Assembly (NCBI GenBank): GCA_023266575.1
Contig: JAHFPV010000010.1
Location: forward strand, 1 to 64,000
Direction: 5' to 3'
Source: Sphingobium sp.
GTDB lineage: Bacteria; Pseudomonadota; Alphaproteobacteria; Sphingomonadales; Sphingomonadaceae
DNA length: 64,000 bases
The position numbers and the translations under genes were made by a program. Numbering within the stretch: the stretch's first letter is position 1; each line of letters opens with the position of its first letter. The notes under the pieces were generated by a model, which saw nothing but the letters and a program-made list of their open reading frames with translations, was not told the DNA's origin and ran no database searches. Below, piece by piece: positions 26,905 through 35,300 of this stretch.

Positions 26905-27317
26905 GCGGGATAGGCGCTTTCCATATGGTTCCAGCTTTGAACGATCAGCGCTTCCAGCACCGCCATATCGATACCCGACAGACGCTTGATATAGAGACAG
27001 CCCTTGCCGCGCTTGTGCTTGCCCAGCGGCACGCAATCCTCATCCGATATGCCCGACAGATAAAGGACCAATTCCGCCTTGCGCGGGGAAAAGGCGATAC
27101 GGGAGGCGTCGCCTTCACGGCCGCTATCATAGCGATAATGATAGCTGCCAAAGCCGATGATCGAGGAGCCCCACAGCCTTGGCGGCTGCCCCGACACCGC
27201 CTGCATCAGCGCAACGAGCTTTTCCCCATCCTCGCGCCGTTCGGGCGGTTCGACCGCGGCGAGGAACACCGCTACGTCGCTATTTGTCTCGATCGTCTTG
27301 TTGCTGTCCTTACCCAT
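26901..27317 (-). CDS. DUF1801 domain protein
   Basis: 138 residues with the DUF1801 pattern: an N-terminal helix with FLAAVEPPERREDGEKLVALM, the strand segment LWGSSIIGFGSYHYRYDSGREGD, SPRKAELVLYLSG and the end KGCLYIKRLSGIDMAVLEAL. Related to the YdhG group; function unknown. First gene of a two-gene unit with the amidase. It is divergent from the riboswitch-controlled exporter. Confidence 0.85.
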   Translation of the reverse strand: MGKDSNKTIETNSDVAVFLAAVEPPERREDGEKLVALMQAVSGQPPRLWGSSIIGFGSYHYRYDSGREGDASRIAFSPRKAELVLYLSGISDEDCVPLGKHKRGKGCLYIKRLSGIDMAVLEALIVQSWNHMESAYPA

Positions 27318-27354
27318 GGCTTGTCATCCCCACGTTCAACGCGTAGAGGCTAGC

Positions 27355-27446
27355 GCGTCATCTGGGGAGTAGCCAGCCGTTCCAACGCAAAAGGAACGGG
27401 CCTTATGTCAACATATTTGGCCGAGAGGCCATGGCATGGGGGACGC
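27355..27446 (+). promoter_or_regulatory. yybP-ykoY (Mn2+) riboswitch
   Basis: The leader carries the hallmarks of this aptamer in order: GGGGAGTAGCC at 27364-27374, a P2 helix (CCGTTCC with GGAACGG), GTCAACATA at about 27407-27415, a helix GGCC-GAGA-GGCC (27419-27430), then ATGGCATGGGG. GCGTC (27355-27359) and GACGC (27442-27446) can form P1. The class binds Mn2+ and turns on manganese exporters. The gene downstream is a UPF0016/GDT1 exporter, the expected target. Confidence 0.82.
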
Positions 27447-27493
27447 AGAACAATCTGCTTCTGGCGAGACCAATGGCATCGGCGCTTGTCTGT

Positions 27494-27554
27494 CCGGCCG
27501 GGCGGGGAGCGACGGTGGCATTGCGTCTATCACTTCCGCCCGGCCCCGGACATT
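27494..27554 (+). promoter_or_regulatory. Candidate expression-platform hairpin of the Mn2+ riboswitch
   Basis: CCGGGCGG and CCGCCCGG, extended outward by GTCCGG and CCGGAC with a 2-base bulge, form a very stable stem ending about five bases before the exporter ATG. No good Shine-Dalgarno is visible outside it, so it may gate translation in response to the aptamer. This is inference from position. Confidence 0.4.
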
Positions 27555-27559
27555 ATCTG

Positions 27560-28138
27560 ATGGAAGCCCTGTTCACCTCCGCTGCGCTCGTTGCCCTTGC
27601 CGAAATGGGGGACAAGACGCAATTGCTGGCGATGCTGCTGGCGACGCGCTTTCGCAAACCTGTGCCGATCATCCTTGGCATATTGGTCGCGACGATCGCC
27701 AATCATTTCCTCGCCGCCCTGCTGGGCCATTCGATCGCGGGCGTGCTGACGCAGGACTGGTTCCGCTATGCCGTGGCCTTCAGCTTCATCGCCATGGCCG
27801 CCTGGACATTGGTGCCCGACAAGATTGACGAGGATGCGCCGTTGAAAGCGCCGTCGAAGGCGGGTGTGTTCGTGACCACATTGGTCGCCTTCTTCCTGGT
27901 CGAAATGGGCGACAAGACGCAGGTGGCGACGATCGCGCTGGGCGCACGGTTCGACAATCTGGTCGCGGTGACGATGGGAACGACGCTGGGCATGATGCTC
28001 GCCAATGTGCCCGCCGTGCTGTTTGGCGAGGCGCTGGCGAAAAAAGTCCCAATGCGCGCGTTGCAGGTCGGCGCGGCCTTGCTGTTCCTGCTGCTGGGGC
28101 TGTGGATGATCGTCGATCTGGCGGGCTGGATCGGGTAA
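27560..28138 (+). CDS. GDT1/UPF0016-family manganese exporter
   Basis: 192 residues in two homologous halves, each with the signature helix: ALAEMGDKTQLLAMLLATRF at about 12-31 and FFLVEMGDKTQVATIALGARF in the second half. Six helices in all. The family (TMEM165/Gdt1, MneA) exports Mn2+ or Ca2+/Mn2+, with the ExGDKT motifs forming the cation site. The ATG at 27560 gives the canonical N-terminus. The frame is open back to 27431 through the riboswitch, but that is not protein-like. Confidence 0.92.
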   Translation: MEALFTSAALVALAEMGDKTQLLAMLLATRFRKPVPIILGILVATIANHFLAALLGHSIAGVLTQDWFRYAVAFSFIAMAAWTLVPDKIDEDAPLKAPSKAGVFVTTLVAFFLVEMGDKTQVATIALGARFDNLVAVTMGTTLGMMLANVPAVLFGEALAKKVPMRALQVGAALLFLLLGLWMIVDLAGWIG

Positions 28139-28214
28139 ATTGGTTGTCAGCGCGACGTGGCTGGGGCAAGGGAATGGGCAGCATATTCCCTCTCAGACGA
28201 ACGTGGGTCAGGTG

Positions 28215-29141
28215 ATGAAAGACTATCTGGTTACGATATTCGGCGGCGGCGGCTTTGTCGGTCGTCAGGTGGCGCAGGCGCTGCTGGCGCGCGGCGCGCG
28301 GGTGCGGATCGCGCAGCGTGATCCGTCCACCGCGCTGCGGGTCAAGCCGCTGGGCGGGCTTGGCCAGGTGCAATTCATCGCCGCCGACATCCGCAACCCC
28401 GCCAGCGTCGCGCGGGCAGTGTCGGGCAGCGATGTCGTTATCAATCTGGTCGGCATTTTGAAGGGTGATTTCGACGCCTTCCACCATCGCGGCGCGGCCA
28501 ATGTCGCCAAGGCGGCTGCGGATGCTGGCGTGGGCGCGCTGGTACATATGTCGGCGATCGGCGCGGATGCCGACAGTCCATCAGCCTATGGCCGATCGAA
28601 AGCTGCGGGTGAAGCGGCGGTCAAGGCGGCCTTCCCCACCGCCACCATCATCCGCCCGTCGATCATCTTCGGCGCGGAGGACCAGTTCCTCAACCGCTTT
28701 GCCCAGATCATCGCCATGCTGCCGGTGGTGCCGGTCATTGGTGGGGCAACGAAATTCCAGCCGGTCTATGTCGCCGATGTGGCACAGGCGATCGCCAACG
28801 CCGCCGAGCAGCCGGGCGTCCATGGCGGCCAGACCTATGAACTGGGCGGGCCGCAGGTGCAGAGCATGAAGGATATCAACCAGTGGATCGCCACGGCGAC
28901 TGGCCGCAACAAGCCGCTGGTCGATGTGCCGCACACCGCGGCGAAACTGTTGGCGATGCTGCCGGGCGGGCCGATCACCAGCGATCAGCTGGCGATGCTG
29001 GGGCGTGACAATGTCGTGGCACCGGGGGCCAAGGGACTGGATGCGCTGGGCGTCGTCGCCACGCCGATGGCCGGGGTCGCCGACAAATGGATGGTCCGCT
29101 ACCGCAAACATGGCCGCTTTGCCGGTCGGGTGAGCGCCTGA
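28215..29141 (+). CDS. NDUFA9-like NAD(P)H-binding protein
   Basis: A 308-residue atypical short-chain dehydrogenase. Rossmann motif VTIFGGGGFVGRQVAQALLARG near residue 6, then DVVINLVGIL, HMSAIGADADSPSAYGRSKAAGE with the degenerate YxxxK, and IIRPSIIFGAEDQFLNRFA, all typical of the NDUFA9/complex I accessory subfamily. It may bind NADPH structurally. The ATG at 28215 follows GGTCAGGTG. It lies 76 bases after the exporter and before uppP. Confidence 0.88.
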   Translation: MKDYLVTIFGGGGFVGRQVAQALLARGARVRIAQRDPSTALRVKPLGGLGQVQFIAADIRNPASVARAVSGSDVVINLVGILKGDFDAFHHRGAANVAKAAADAGVGALVHMSAIGADADSPSAYGRSKAAGEAAVKAAFPTATIIRPSIIFGAEDQFLNRFAQIIAMLPVVPVIGGATKFQPVYVADVAQAIANAAEQPGVHGGQTYELGGPQVQSMKDINQWIATATGRNKPLVDVPHTAAKLLAMLPGGPITSDQLAMLGRDNVVAPGAKGLDALGVVATPMAGVADKWMVRYRKHGRFAGRVSA

Positions 29142-29150
29142 CTATAATGA

Positions 29151-29171
29151 TCCTCCCCTTGCAGGGGAGGA
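29151..29171. terminator. Short GC hairpin between NDUFA9-like gene and uppP
   Basis: CCTCCCC and GGGGAGG pair around TTGCA, ten bases after the stop codon. No T-run follows, so it may be a processing or stabilising stem. A similar small hairpin with an AAGG loop is at 37702-37717. Confidence 0.35.
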
Positions 29172-29187
29172 ATTAGGAAAGAGGCGC

Positions 29188-29997
29188 ATGGACCTGCATT
29201 ATCTGACCGTCATCCTGCTGGGTATTGTCGAAGGGCTGACCGAATTTCTGCCGGTTTCCTCGACCGGACATCTCATTCTCGCCAGCGAATTGCTGGGCTA
29301 TGATGCGTCAACCTGGGCGATGTTCAATGTCGTCATCCAGCTGGGCGCGATCCTGGCGGTTGTCGTTCTTTACTGGCGCACCTTCTGGGCGGTCGGCATG
29401 GGGCTGTTGCGGCGCGAGCCGGTAAGCTGGCGGTTCCTGCGCAATCTTCTGATCGCCTTCATCCCTTCCGCCATTATCGGCCTTGCGCTCCACGACTATA
29501 TCGAGATTTTGCTGGGCGCGCCGCAGGTCGTCGCCTGGGCCTTGATCGTCGGCGGCGTCGCAATCCTGTTGATCGAACGGGCGGTCAAGGAACAGCGGTT
29601 CCACGGCATCGCCGATATTCCCGCCGTGCGGGTGCTGGGCATCGGCCTTGTCCAATGTGTCTCCATGATCCCCGGTGTTAGCCGGTCGGGCGCGACGATC
29701 ATGGGCGCGCTGATGCTGGGCGTGGAGCGGCGCACGGCGGCCGAGTTCAGCTTCTTCCTCGCCATCCCCACCATGCTGGGGGCGACGGCGCTGGAACTGA
29801 TCAAGAAGGGTGATCAGATCACCAGCGCGGCGGTCGGTTGGGATAGTATCGCGCTGGGCTTTGTCGTGTCGTTCTTCGTCGCGCTGCTGGTGATCCGCTG
29901 GTTCGTCGGGCTGGTGTCGAAACATGGATTCGCGCCCTTCGCCTGGTATCGAATCGTTGCCGGAATCGCGGCCTTAGTGTGGTTGGGGACGAGATAG
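29188..29997 (+). CDS. uppP: Undecaprenyl-diphosphate phosphatase
   Basis: A 269-residue polytopic enzyme that turns undecaprenyl diphosphate into the monophosphate carrier used for peptidoglycan and for the lipid-linked polysaccharide of this window. Both consensus motifs are present: GIVEGLTEFLPVSSTGHLIL at about 13-32 and the PGVSRSGATIMGALMLG segment near 160-176, with the catalytic serine/arginine. AGGAAAGAGG precedes the ATG. Confidence 0.97.
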   Translation: MDLHYLTVILLGIVEGLTEFLPVSSTGHLILASELLGYDASTWAMFNVVIQLGAILAVVVLYWRTFWAVGMGLLRREPVSWRFLRNLLIAFIPSAIIGLALHDYIEILLGAPQVVAWALIVGGVAILLIERAVKEQRFHGIADIPAVRVLGIGLVQCVSMIPGVSRSGATIMGALMLGVERRTAAEFSFFLAIPTMLGATALELIKKGDQITSAAVGWDSIALGFVVSFFVALLVIRWFVGLVSKHGFAPFAWYRIVAGIAALVWLGTR

Positions 29998-30027
29998 GGC
30001 CGAAACGGTCTATTTATAGGGTAAGTT

Positions 30028-30093
30028 TTTGCGATTGTTTCGCAAATAGGTCTTATATAGGTCGATAATTAGTCAGCTATACTTACCTATAAT
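30028..30093 (+). promoter_or_regulatory. AT-rich promoter region before gltD
   Basis: This short gap is far more AT-rich than its surroundings. It holds a perfect palindrome TTTGCGA-TTGTT-TCGCAAA (30028-30046), repeated ATAGGTC boxes just after it, and a perfect TATAAT at 30088-30093, 70 bases before the gltD ATG. TATAGGGTAAGT upstream is nearly mirrored by ACTTACCTATA at 30081-30091. A nitrogen-responsive operator is possible; no known site was recognised. Confidence 0.4.
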
Positions 30094-30162
30094 GCAGAAT
30101 CCGCGTGACTCCGTGGGTCTTTATGCTATGCGCGCCCTTGCAACTTGAGTCAGGGGCGAGAC

Positions 30163-31611
30163 ATGGCCGACAATCCAATGCTGAAATTCGTAGGCAAGGG
30201 ACAAGCCTATCCCGACAAGCGCGATGCCGATGCCCGCGCCGACGATTTTCTGGAAATCAGCCGCAGCTTCATCCTCGACAAAGCGGAAGAACAGGCGTCG
30301 CGCTGTTCGCAATGTGGCGTGCCTTATTGTTCAACTCACTGTCCGCTTCACAACCATATTCCCGACTGGCTGCGCCTGACCGCCGAAGGCCGCCTGCGCG
30401 AAGCCTATGAGCTGTCGAACCTGACCAGCACCATGCCCGAAATCTGCGGCCGCATCTGCCCGCAGGATCGGCTGTGCGAGGGCAATTGCGTCATCGAATT
30501 TTCCGGCCATGGCGCCGTGACGATCGGCAGCGTCGAAAAATTCATCACCGACACTGCCTGGAAGGAAGGCTGGGTCGAACCGCTGGTTCCGGGCAAGCCG
30601 ACCGGCCAGTCGATTGGCGTGATCGGCGCAGGACCTGCGGGCCTCACCACGGCCGAATATCTGCGCGCGGCGGGGCATGATGTGCATGTCTATGACCGGC
30701 ATGATCGCGCCGGCGGGCTGCTGACCTATGGCATCCCCGGCTTCAAGCTGGAGAAGGACATTGTCATGCGCCGCGTCCAGCGGCTGAAGGATGGCGGCAT
30801 CGTCTTTCATGAGAATTTCGAGGTCGGCCGCGATGCGACGCTCGAAGCGCTGCGTGACAAGCATGACGCGATCCTGATCGCCACTGGCGTGTACAAACCC
30901 CGCGACATCCGCGCGCCGGGTGTCGGCGCGCCGGGCGTGGTCAAGGCGCTGGATTATCTGACCGCCTCCAACAAGGCCGGTTTTGGCGACGACGTACCCG
31001 AACATGGCGACGGCACGCTGCTGGCGACGGGCAAGAATGTTGTCGTCATCGGTGGCGGCGACACGGCGATGGACTGCGTCCGTACCGCGATCCGTCAGGG
31101 TGCCAAGTCGGTCAAATGCCTCTACCGCCGCGACCGGGAAAATATGCCCGGATCGCAGCGCGAAGTGGCCAATGCCGAGGAAGAAGGCGTTGAGTTCGTC
31201 TGGCTGACCGCGCCGATCGCCTTTGAAGGCACCGAGCATGTCACCGGCGTCAAGGTCACCAAAATGCGGCTGGGCGCGCCCGACGCATCGGGCCGCCGCG
31301 CCCCCGAACCCGATCCGGGCAGCGAACATACGCTGGAGGCGGACCTCGTCATCAAGGCGCTGGGATACGACCCCGAAGAATTGCCCAAATTGTTCGGCGC
31401 GGACGACCTGTCGGTCACCCGCTGGGGCACGCTGCGCGTCGATCACAAGACGATGATGACCAGTGTGGACGGCGTGTTCGCAGCGGGCGACATCGTGCGC
31501 GGTGCCTCGCTGGTGGTGTGGGCGATCCGCGACGGCCGCGATGTGACCGAGCATATGCATCGCTATTTGAAGGCGAAGTCGAAGGTGGGCGAGAAGGTGC
31601 TGGTGGCGTGA
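30163..31611 (+). CDS. gltD: Glutamate synthase (NADPH) small subunit
   Basis: 482 residues. The beta subunit carries NADPH oxidation and passes electrons to GltB. An N-terminal cysteine-rich domain (SRCSQCGVPYCSTHCPLHN and ICPQDRLCEGNC) holds the Fe-S ligands. Two Rossmann folds follow, GVIGAGPAGLTTAEYLRAAG for FAD and VVVIGGGDTAMDCVRTAIRQGA for NADPH, and the GVFAAGDIVRGASLVVWAIRDGR motif closes the flavin site. A TTG at 30145 is in frame, but the ATG at 30163 (MADNPMLKF) gives the usual N-terminus. Unlike the common gltB-gltD order, it precedes gltB, with a small gene between. Confidence 0.96.
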   Translation: MADNPMLKFVGKGQAYPDKRDADARADDFLEISRSFILDKAEEQASRCSQCGVPYCSTHCPLHNHIPDWLRLTAEGRLREAYELSNLTSTMPEICGRICPQDRLCEGNCVIEFSGHGAVTIGSVEKFITDTAWKEGWVEPLVPGKPTGQSIGVIGAGPAGLTTAEYLRAAGHDVHVYDRHDRAGGLLTYGIPGFKLEKDIVMRRVQRLKDGGIVFHENFEVGRDATLEALRDKHDAILIATGVYKPRDIRAPGVGAPGVVKALDYLTASNKAGFGDDVPEHGDGTLLATGKNVVVIGGGDTAMDCVRTAIRQGAKSVKCLYRRDRENMPGSQREVANAEEEGVEFVWLTAPIAFEGTEHVTGVKVTKMRLGAPDASGRRAPEPDPGSEHTLEADLVIKALGYDPEELPKLFGADDLSVTRWGTLRVDHKTMMTSVDGVFAAGDIVRGASLVVWAIRDGRDVTEHMHRYLKAKSKVGEKVLVA

Positions 31612-32309
31612 TGCGCGCTCTGCTGATGTATATGTTGGCCGTTGGCGCGGCAGGCATGGTTGACCCATTGTCTGTCAGGGCAGCGGAGCAGCCATCGGTC
31701 GCACCCGGCTCAGCGAAAAGTGCGGCGACACAACTTGCCGAGCAATTGGTGGTGCGCATGGCCGCGCTGTCCATTTACCAATATGTTGAGGGTCAGCTCG
31801 ATACCATATTGGAAAGCGACGTTGTCGCCGCCAAGCTTTTACCAAGCGGAAGCCCAGCCCGTGCGGGTTTTTTAAGGGCTGCGACCGTCCGAGCACAACA
31901 GCGCGTAGAGGCTACGGTTCAGTCCCTGGTCCCTCAATTCTCCGCTGCCTTTTTAGCTAATATGACGCAGGCACAAGTCGATGCGTCCCTGCGTGCTTTT
32001 AAAACGTCAACTGGCAAGCGTATTATCGATCGGGTTGTAAGCGAGATGATGCTGTCTGACGGCGACGAGATGGCCGAGATGAGCGATGATGAGGCGCGAT
32101 CGCTGACCGACAGCGCCGATGTCGCTGCCTTGGTCGCCTTTGAGAAGAGCGGTGCAGACCGAGCATTGGACAGAGCGTTGTCTTCCATTCCTGAGCGCGA
32201 CGATGATGTAACGGGCGAGATCGACGCATTGCTTCTTGCCATGCTCAAGACATTGAAAACAAATACAGGAACGGCCGTGATTACCGATCCTGCCGGCCCG
32301 GTTATTTAA
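31611..32309 (+). CDS. Exported DUF2059-like protein
   Basis: 232 residues with a signal peptide (through VRAAEQ). The mature part is helical and includes VRAQQRVEATVQSLVPQFSA and LANMTQAQVDASLRAFKTSTGKRI, reminiscent of DUF2059 proteins (stress-related, unknown function). Its ATG shares the A of the gltD stop (TGATG), so it is cotranscribed and coupled, an unusual insertion between the two glutamate synthase genes. Base composition is a little lower in GC than the flanking glt genes. Confidence 0.68.
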   Translation: MRALLMYMLAVGAAGMVDPLSVRAAEQPSVAPGSAKSAATQLAEQLVVRMAALSIYQYVEGQLDTILESDVVAAKLLPSGSPARAGFLRAATVRAQQRVEATVQSLVPQFSAAFLANMTQAQVDASLRAFKTSTGKRIIDRVVSEMMLSDGDEMAEMSDDEARSLTDSADVAALVAFEKSGADRALDRALSSIPERDDDVTGEIDALLLAMLKTLKTNTGTAVITDPAGPVI

Positions 32310-32358
32310 CCACTACATCTGCACCAATGCGGCAGAGTGCCGCCTATATCGTTGGAAC

Positions 32359-35300
32359 ATGACAATGAACGACTATATGGCCACCGAAGAAGAACGCGCC
32401 CGCATTGCCGAAGTCGGCATGTATCACCCGGATATGGAAGGCGACGCCTGTGGCGTGGGCCTGGTCGCCGCGACCGATGGCCGCCCGTCGCGCCGCGTGG
32501 TCGCCTCCGCGATCGATGCGCTGAAAGCCGTATGGCACCGTGGCGCGGTGGATGCCGATGGCAAGACCGGCGACGGCGCGGGTATCCATGTTGACCTGCC
32601 GGTGCGCTTCTTTGACGATGCGATCGCGGACTCCGGCCACAAGCCGCTGCCCAATCGCCTCGCCGTCGGCATGATCTTCCTGCCGCGCACCGATCTGAAT
32701 GCGCAGGAAACCTGCCGCACCATCGTCGAGAGCGAGATCATCGACGCGGGCTATACCATCTATGGCTGGCGGCAGGTGCCGGTCGATGTGTCGGTCATCG
32801 GTGAAAAGGCGCAGCGCACGCGCCCCGAAATCGAGCAGATCATGATCGCCGGGCCGATGCCCGAGGTGCGCGATCAGGCCGAATTTGAGAAGGACCTCTA
32901 TCTCATCCGCCGTCGGATCGAGAAGCAGGTGATCGCGGCGCAGATCAATGATTTCTACATCTGTAGCCTGTCGTGCCGGTCGATCATCTACAAGGGGCTG
33001 TTCCTGGCCGAATCGCTGTCGGTATTCTATCCCGATTTGCAGGATGAGCGGTTCGAGAGCCGGGTGGCGATCTTCCACCAGCGTTATTCGACCAACACTT
33101 TCCCGCAATGGTGGCTGGCCCAGCCGTTCCGCACGCTCGCCCATAATGGCGAGATCAACACGATCCGCGGCAACAAGAACTGGATGAAGAGCCACGAGAT
33201 CAAGATGGCGAGCCTCGCATTCGGCGAGCAGTCGGAGGATATCAAGCCGGTGATCCCGGCGGGCGCGTCCGACACCGCCGCGCTGGATGCGGTGTTCGAG
33301 GCGATCTGCCGGTCGGGCCGCGATGCGCCGACTGCCAAGCTGATGCTGGTCCCCGAAGCGTGGCAGGCCGACAGCGGCGAACTGCCCAAAGCGCATCGCG
33401 ACATGTACGACTATCTCGCCTCCGTCATGGAGCCGTGGGATGGCCCCGCCGCACTGGCGATGACCGACGGGCGCTGGGTCGTGGCTGGGGTCGATCGCAA
33501 CGCGCTACGCCCGCTGCGCTACACGCTGACCGGCGACAATCTGCTGATCGTCGGGTCCGAAACCGGCATGGTCGTGGTTCCCGAAACCACCATCGTGCGC
33601 AAGGGCCGCATGGGTCCGGGCCAGATGATCGCGATCGACCTTCAGGAAGGCGAACTCTATGACGACGCCGCGATCAAGGACAGGATCGCTGCCGAGCGTC
33701 CCTATGGCGAACTGATCAAGGATTTCATGGCGATCGGCGACCTGACCGATGCGCCGACCGCGCTGCCAGACTGGGATAAGGCGGAACTGACCAGGCGACA
33801 GGTCGCGGCCAATCTGACGCTGGAGGATCTGGAACTGATCCTGGCACCGATGGTCGAGGACGCCAAGGAAGCGATCGGATCGATGGGTGACGACACGCCG
33901 CTGGCGGTCATTTCCGACAAGCCGCGCACGATCAGCCATTTCTTCCGTCAGAATTTCAGCCAGGTCACCAACCCGCCGATCGATCCGTTGCGCGAACGGC
34001 ATGTGATGAGCCTGAAAACGCGCTTTTCCAACCTGCACAATATCCTGGAGCAGGACGCGCAGAACAGCCATGTGCTGGTGCTGGATTCGCCGGTGCTGAC
34101 CAGCGCCGAATGGGCGCGGTTGAAGGCGCATTTCGGCCCGGCGGTGGCAGAAATCGACTGCACCTTCCCTGCGACCGGCGGGCAGGAACAGCTGCGCGCG
34201 GCGATCGCCCGCATTCGCGAGGAAGCCGAACAGGCGGTGCGCGAGGGGCGGACGGAAATCTTCCTGACCGACGAGGGCGTTGGCGAAACACGCGCCGCGA
34301 TTGCGGGCGTGCTGGCTGCCGCTGCGGTGCATACGCATCTGGTGCGCAAGGGGCTGCGTTCCTATGCATCGATCAACGTCCGCTGTGCTGAAGCGCTCGA
34401 CACCCATTATTTCGCGGTGCTGATCGGCGTGGGCGCAACCACCGTGAACGCCTATCTGGCCGAAGCCAGCATCGCCGACCGCCATGCGCGCGGCCTGTTC
34501 GGCTCGCTCGATCTAGAGGCCTGTTTCGAGCGTTATCGCGTCGCGATCAACGAAGGCCTGCTCAAGATCATGTCCAAAATGGGCATTGCGGTGATCAGCA
34601 GCTATCGCGGCGGCTATAATTTCGAGGCGGTCGGCCTGTCGCGCGCGCTGGTCAATGATCTGTTCCCCGGTATGCCCGCGAAGATTTCGGGCGAGGGCTA
34701 TGCCTCGTTGCATTACAGCGCGATGCTGCGCCACCAGCAGGCCTATGACACATCGGTCGTGCGGCTGCCGATCGGCGGCTTCTATCGCCAGCGCAACGGG
34801 GGGGAGGCGCACGCCTATTCCGCGCAGCTGATGCATCTGTTGCAGACCGCGGTGGCGACCGACAGCTATTCCACCTATCTGCAATTTTCGCGTGGCGTCC
34901 GCGACCTGCCGCCCGTCTATCTGCGCGACCTGATGGAATTCAACTTCGCCCGCGAAGCCGTGCCGATCGACGAGGTCGAAGCGACCACCGAAATCCGCAA
35001 GCGCTTCGTGACGCCCGGCATGTCGCTGGGCGCGCTCAGCCCCGAAGCCCATGAAACGCTGGCGATCGCGATGAACCGGATCGGCGCGAAGGCAGTGTCG
35101 GGCGAGGGTGGCGAGGATGCCGCGCGCTTCAAGCCCTATGAAAATGGCGACAATGCCAACAGCGTGATCAAGCAGATCGCGTCGGGCCGCTTTGGCGTCC
35201 ATGCCGAATATCTGGCATCGGCCGAGGAGATAGAGATCAAGGTGGCCCAGGGCGCGAAGCCCGGCGAGGGTGGGCAGCTGCCCGGCTTCAAGGTGACCGA

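Noticed and set aside
27431-27559. N-terminal extension of the manganese exporter
   Set aside because: It would translate the riboswitch; family members start at MEALFTSAALVALAEMGDKT.
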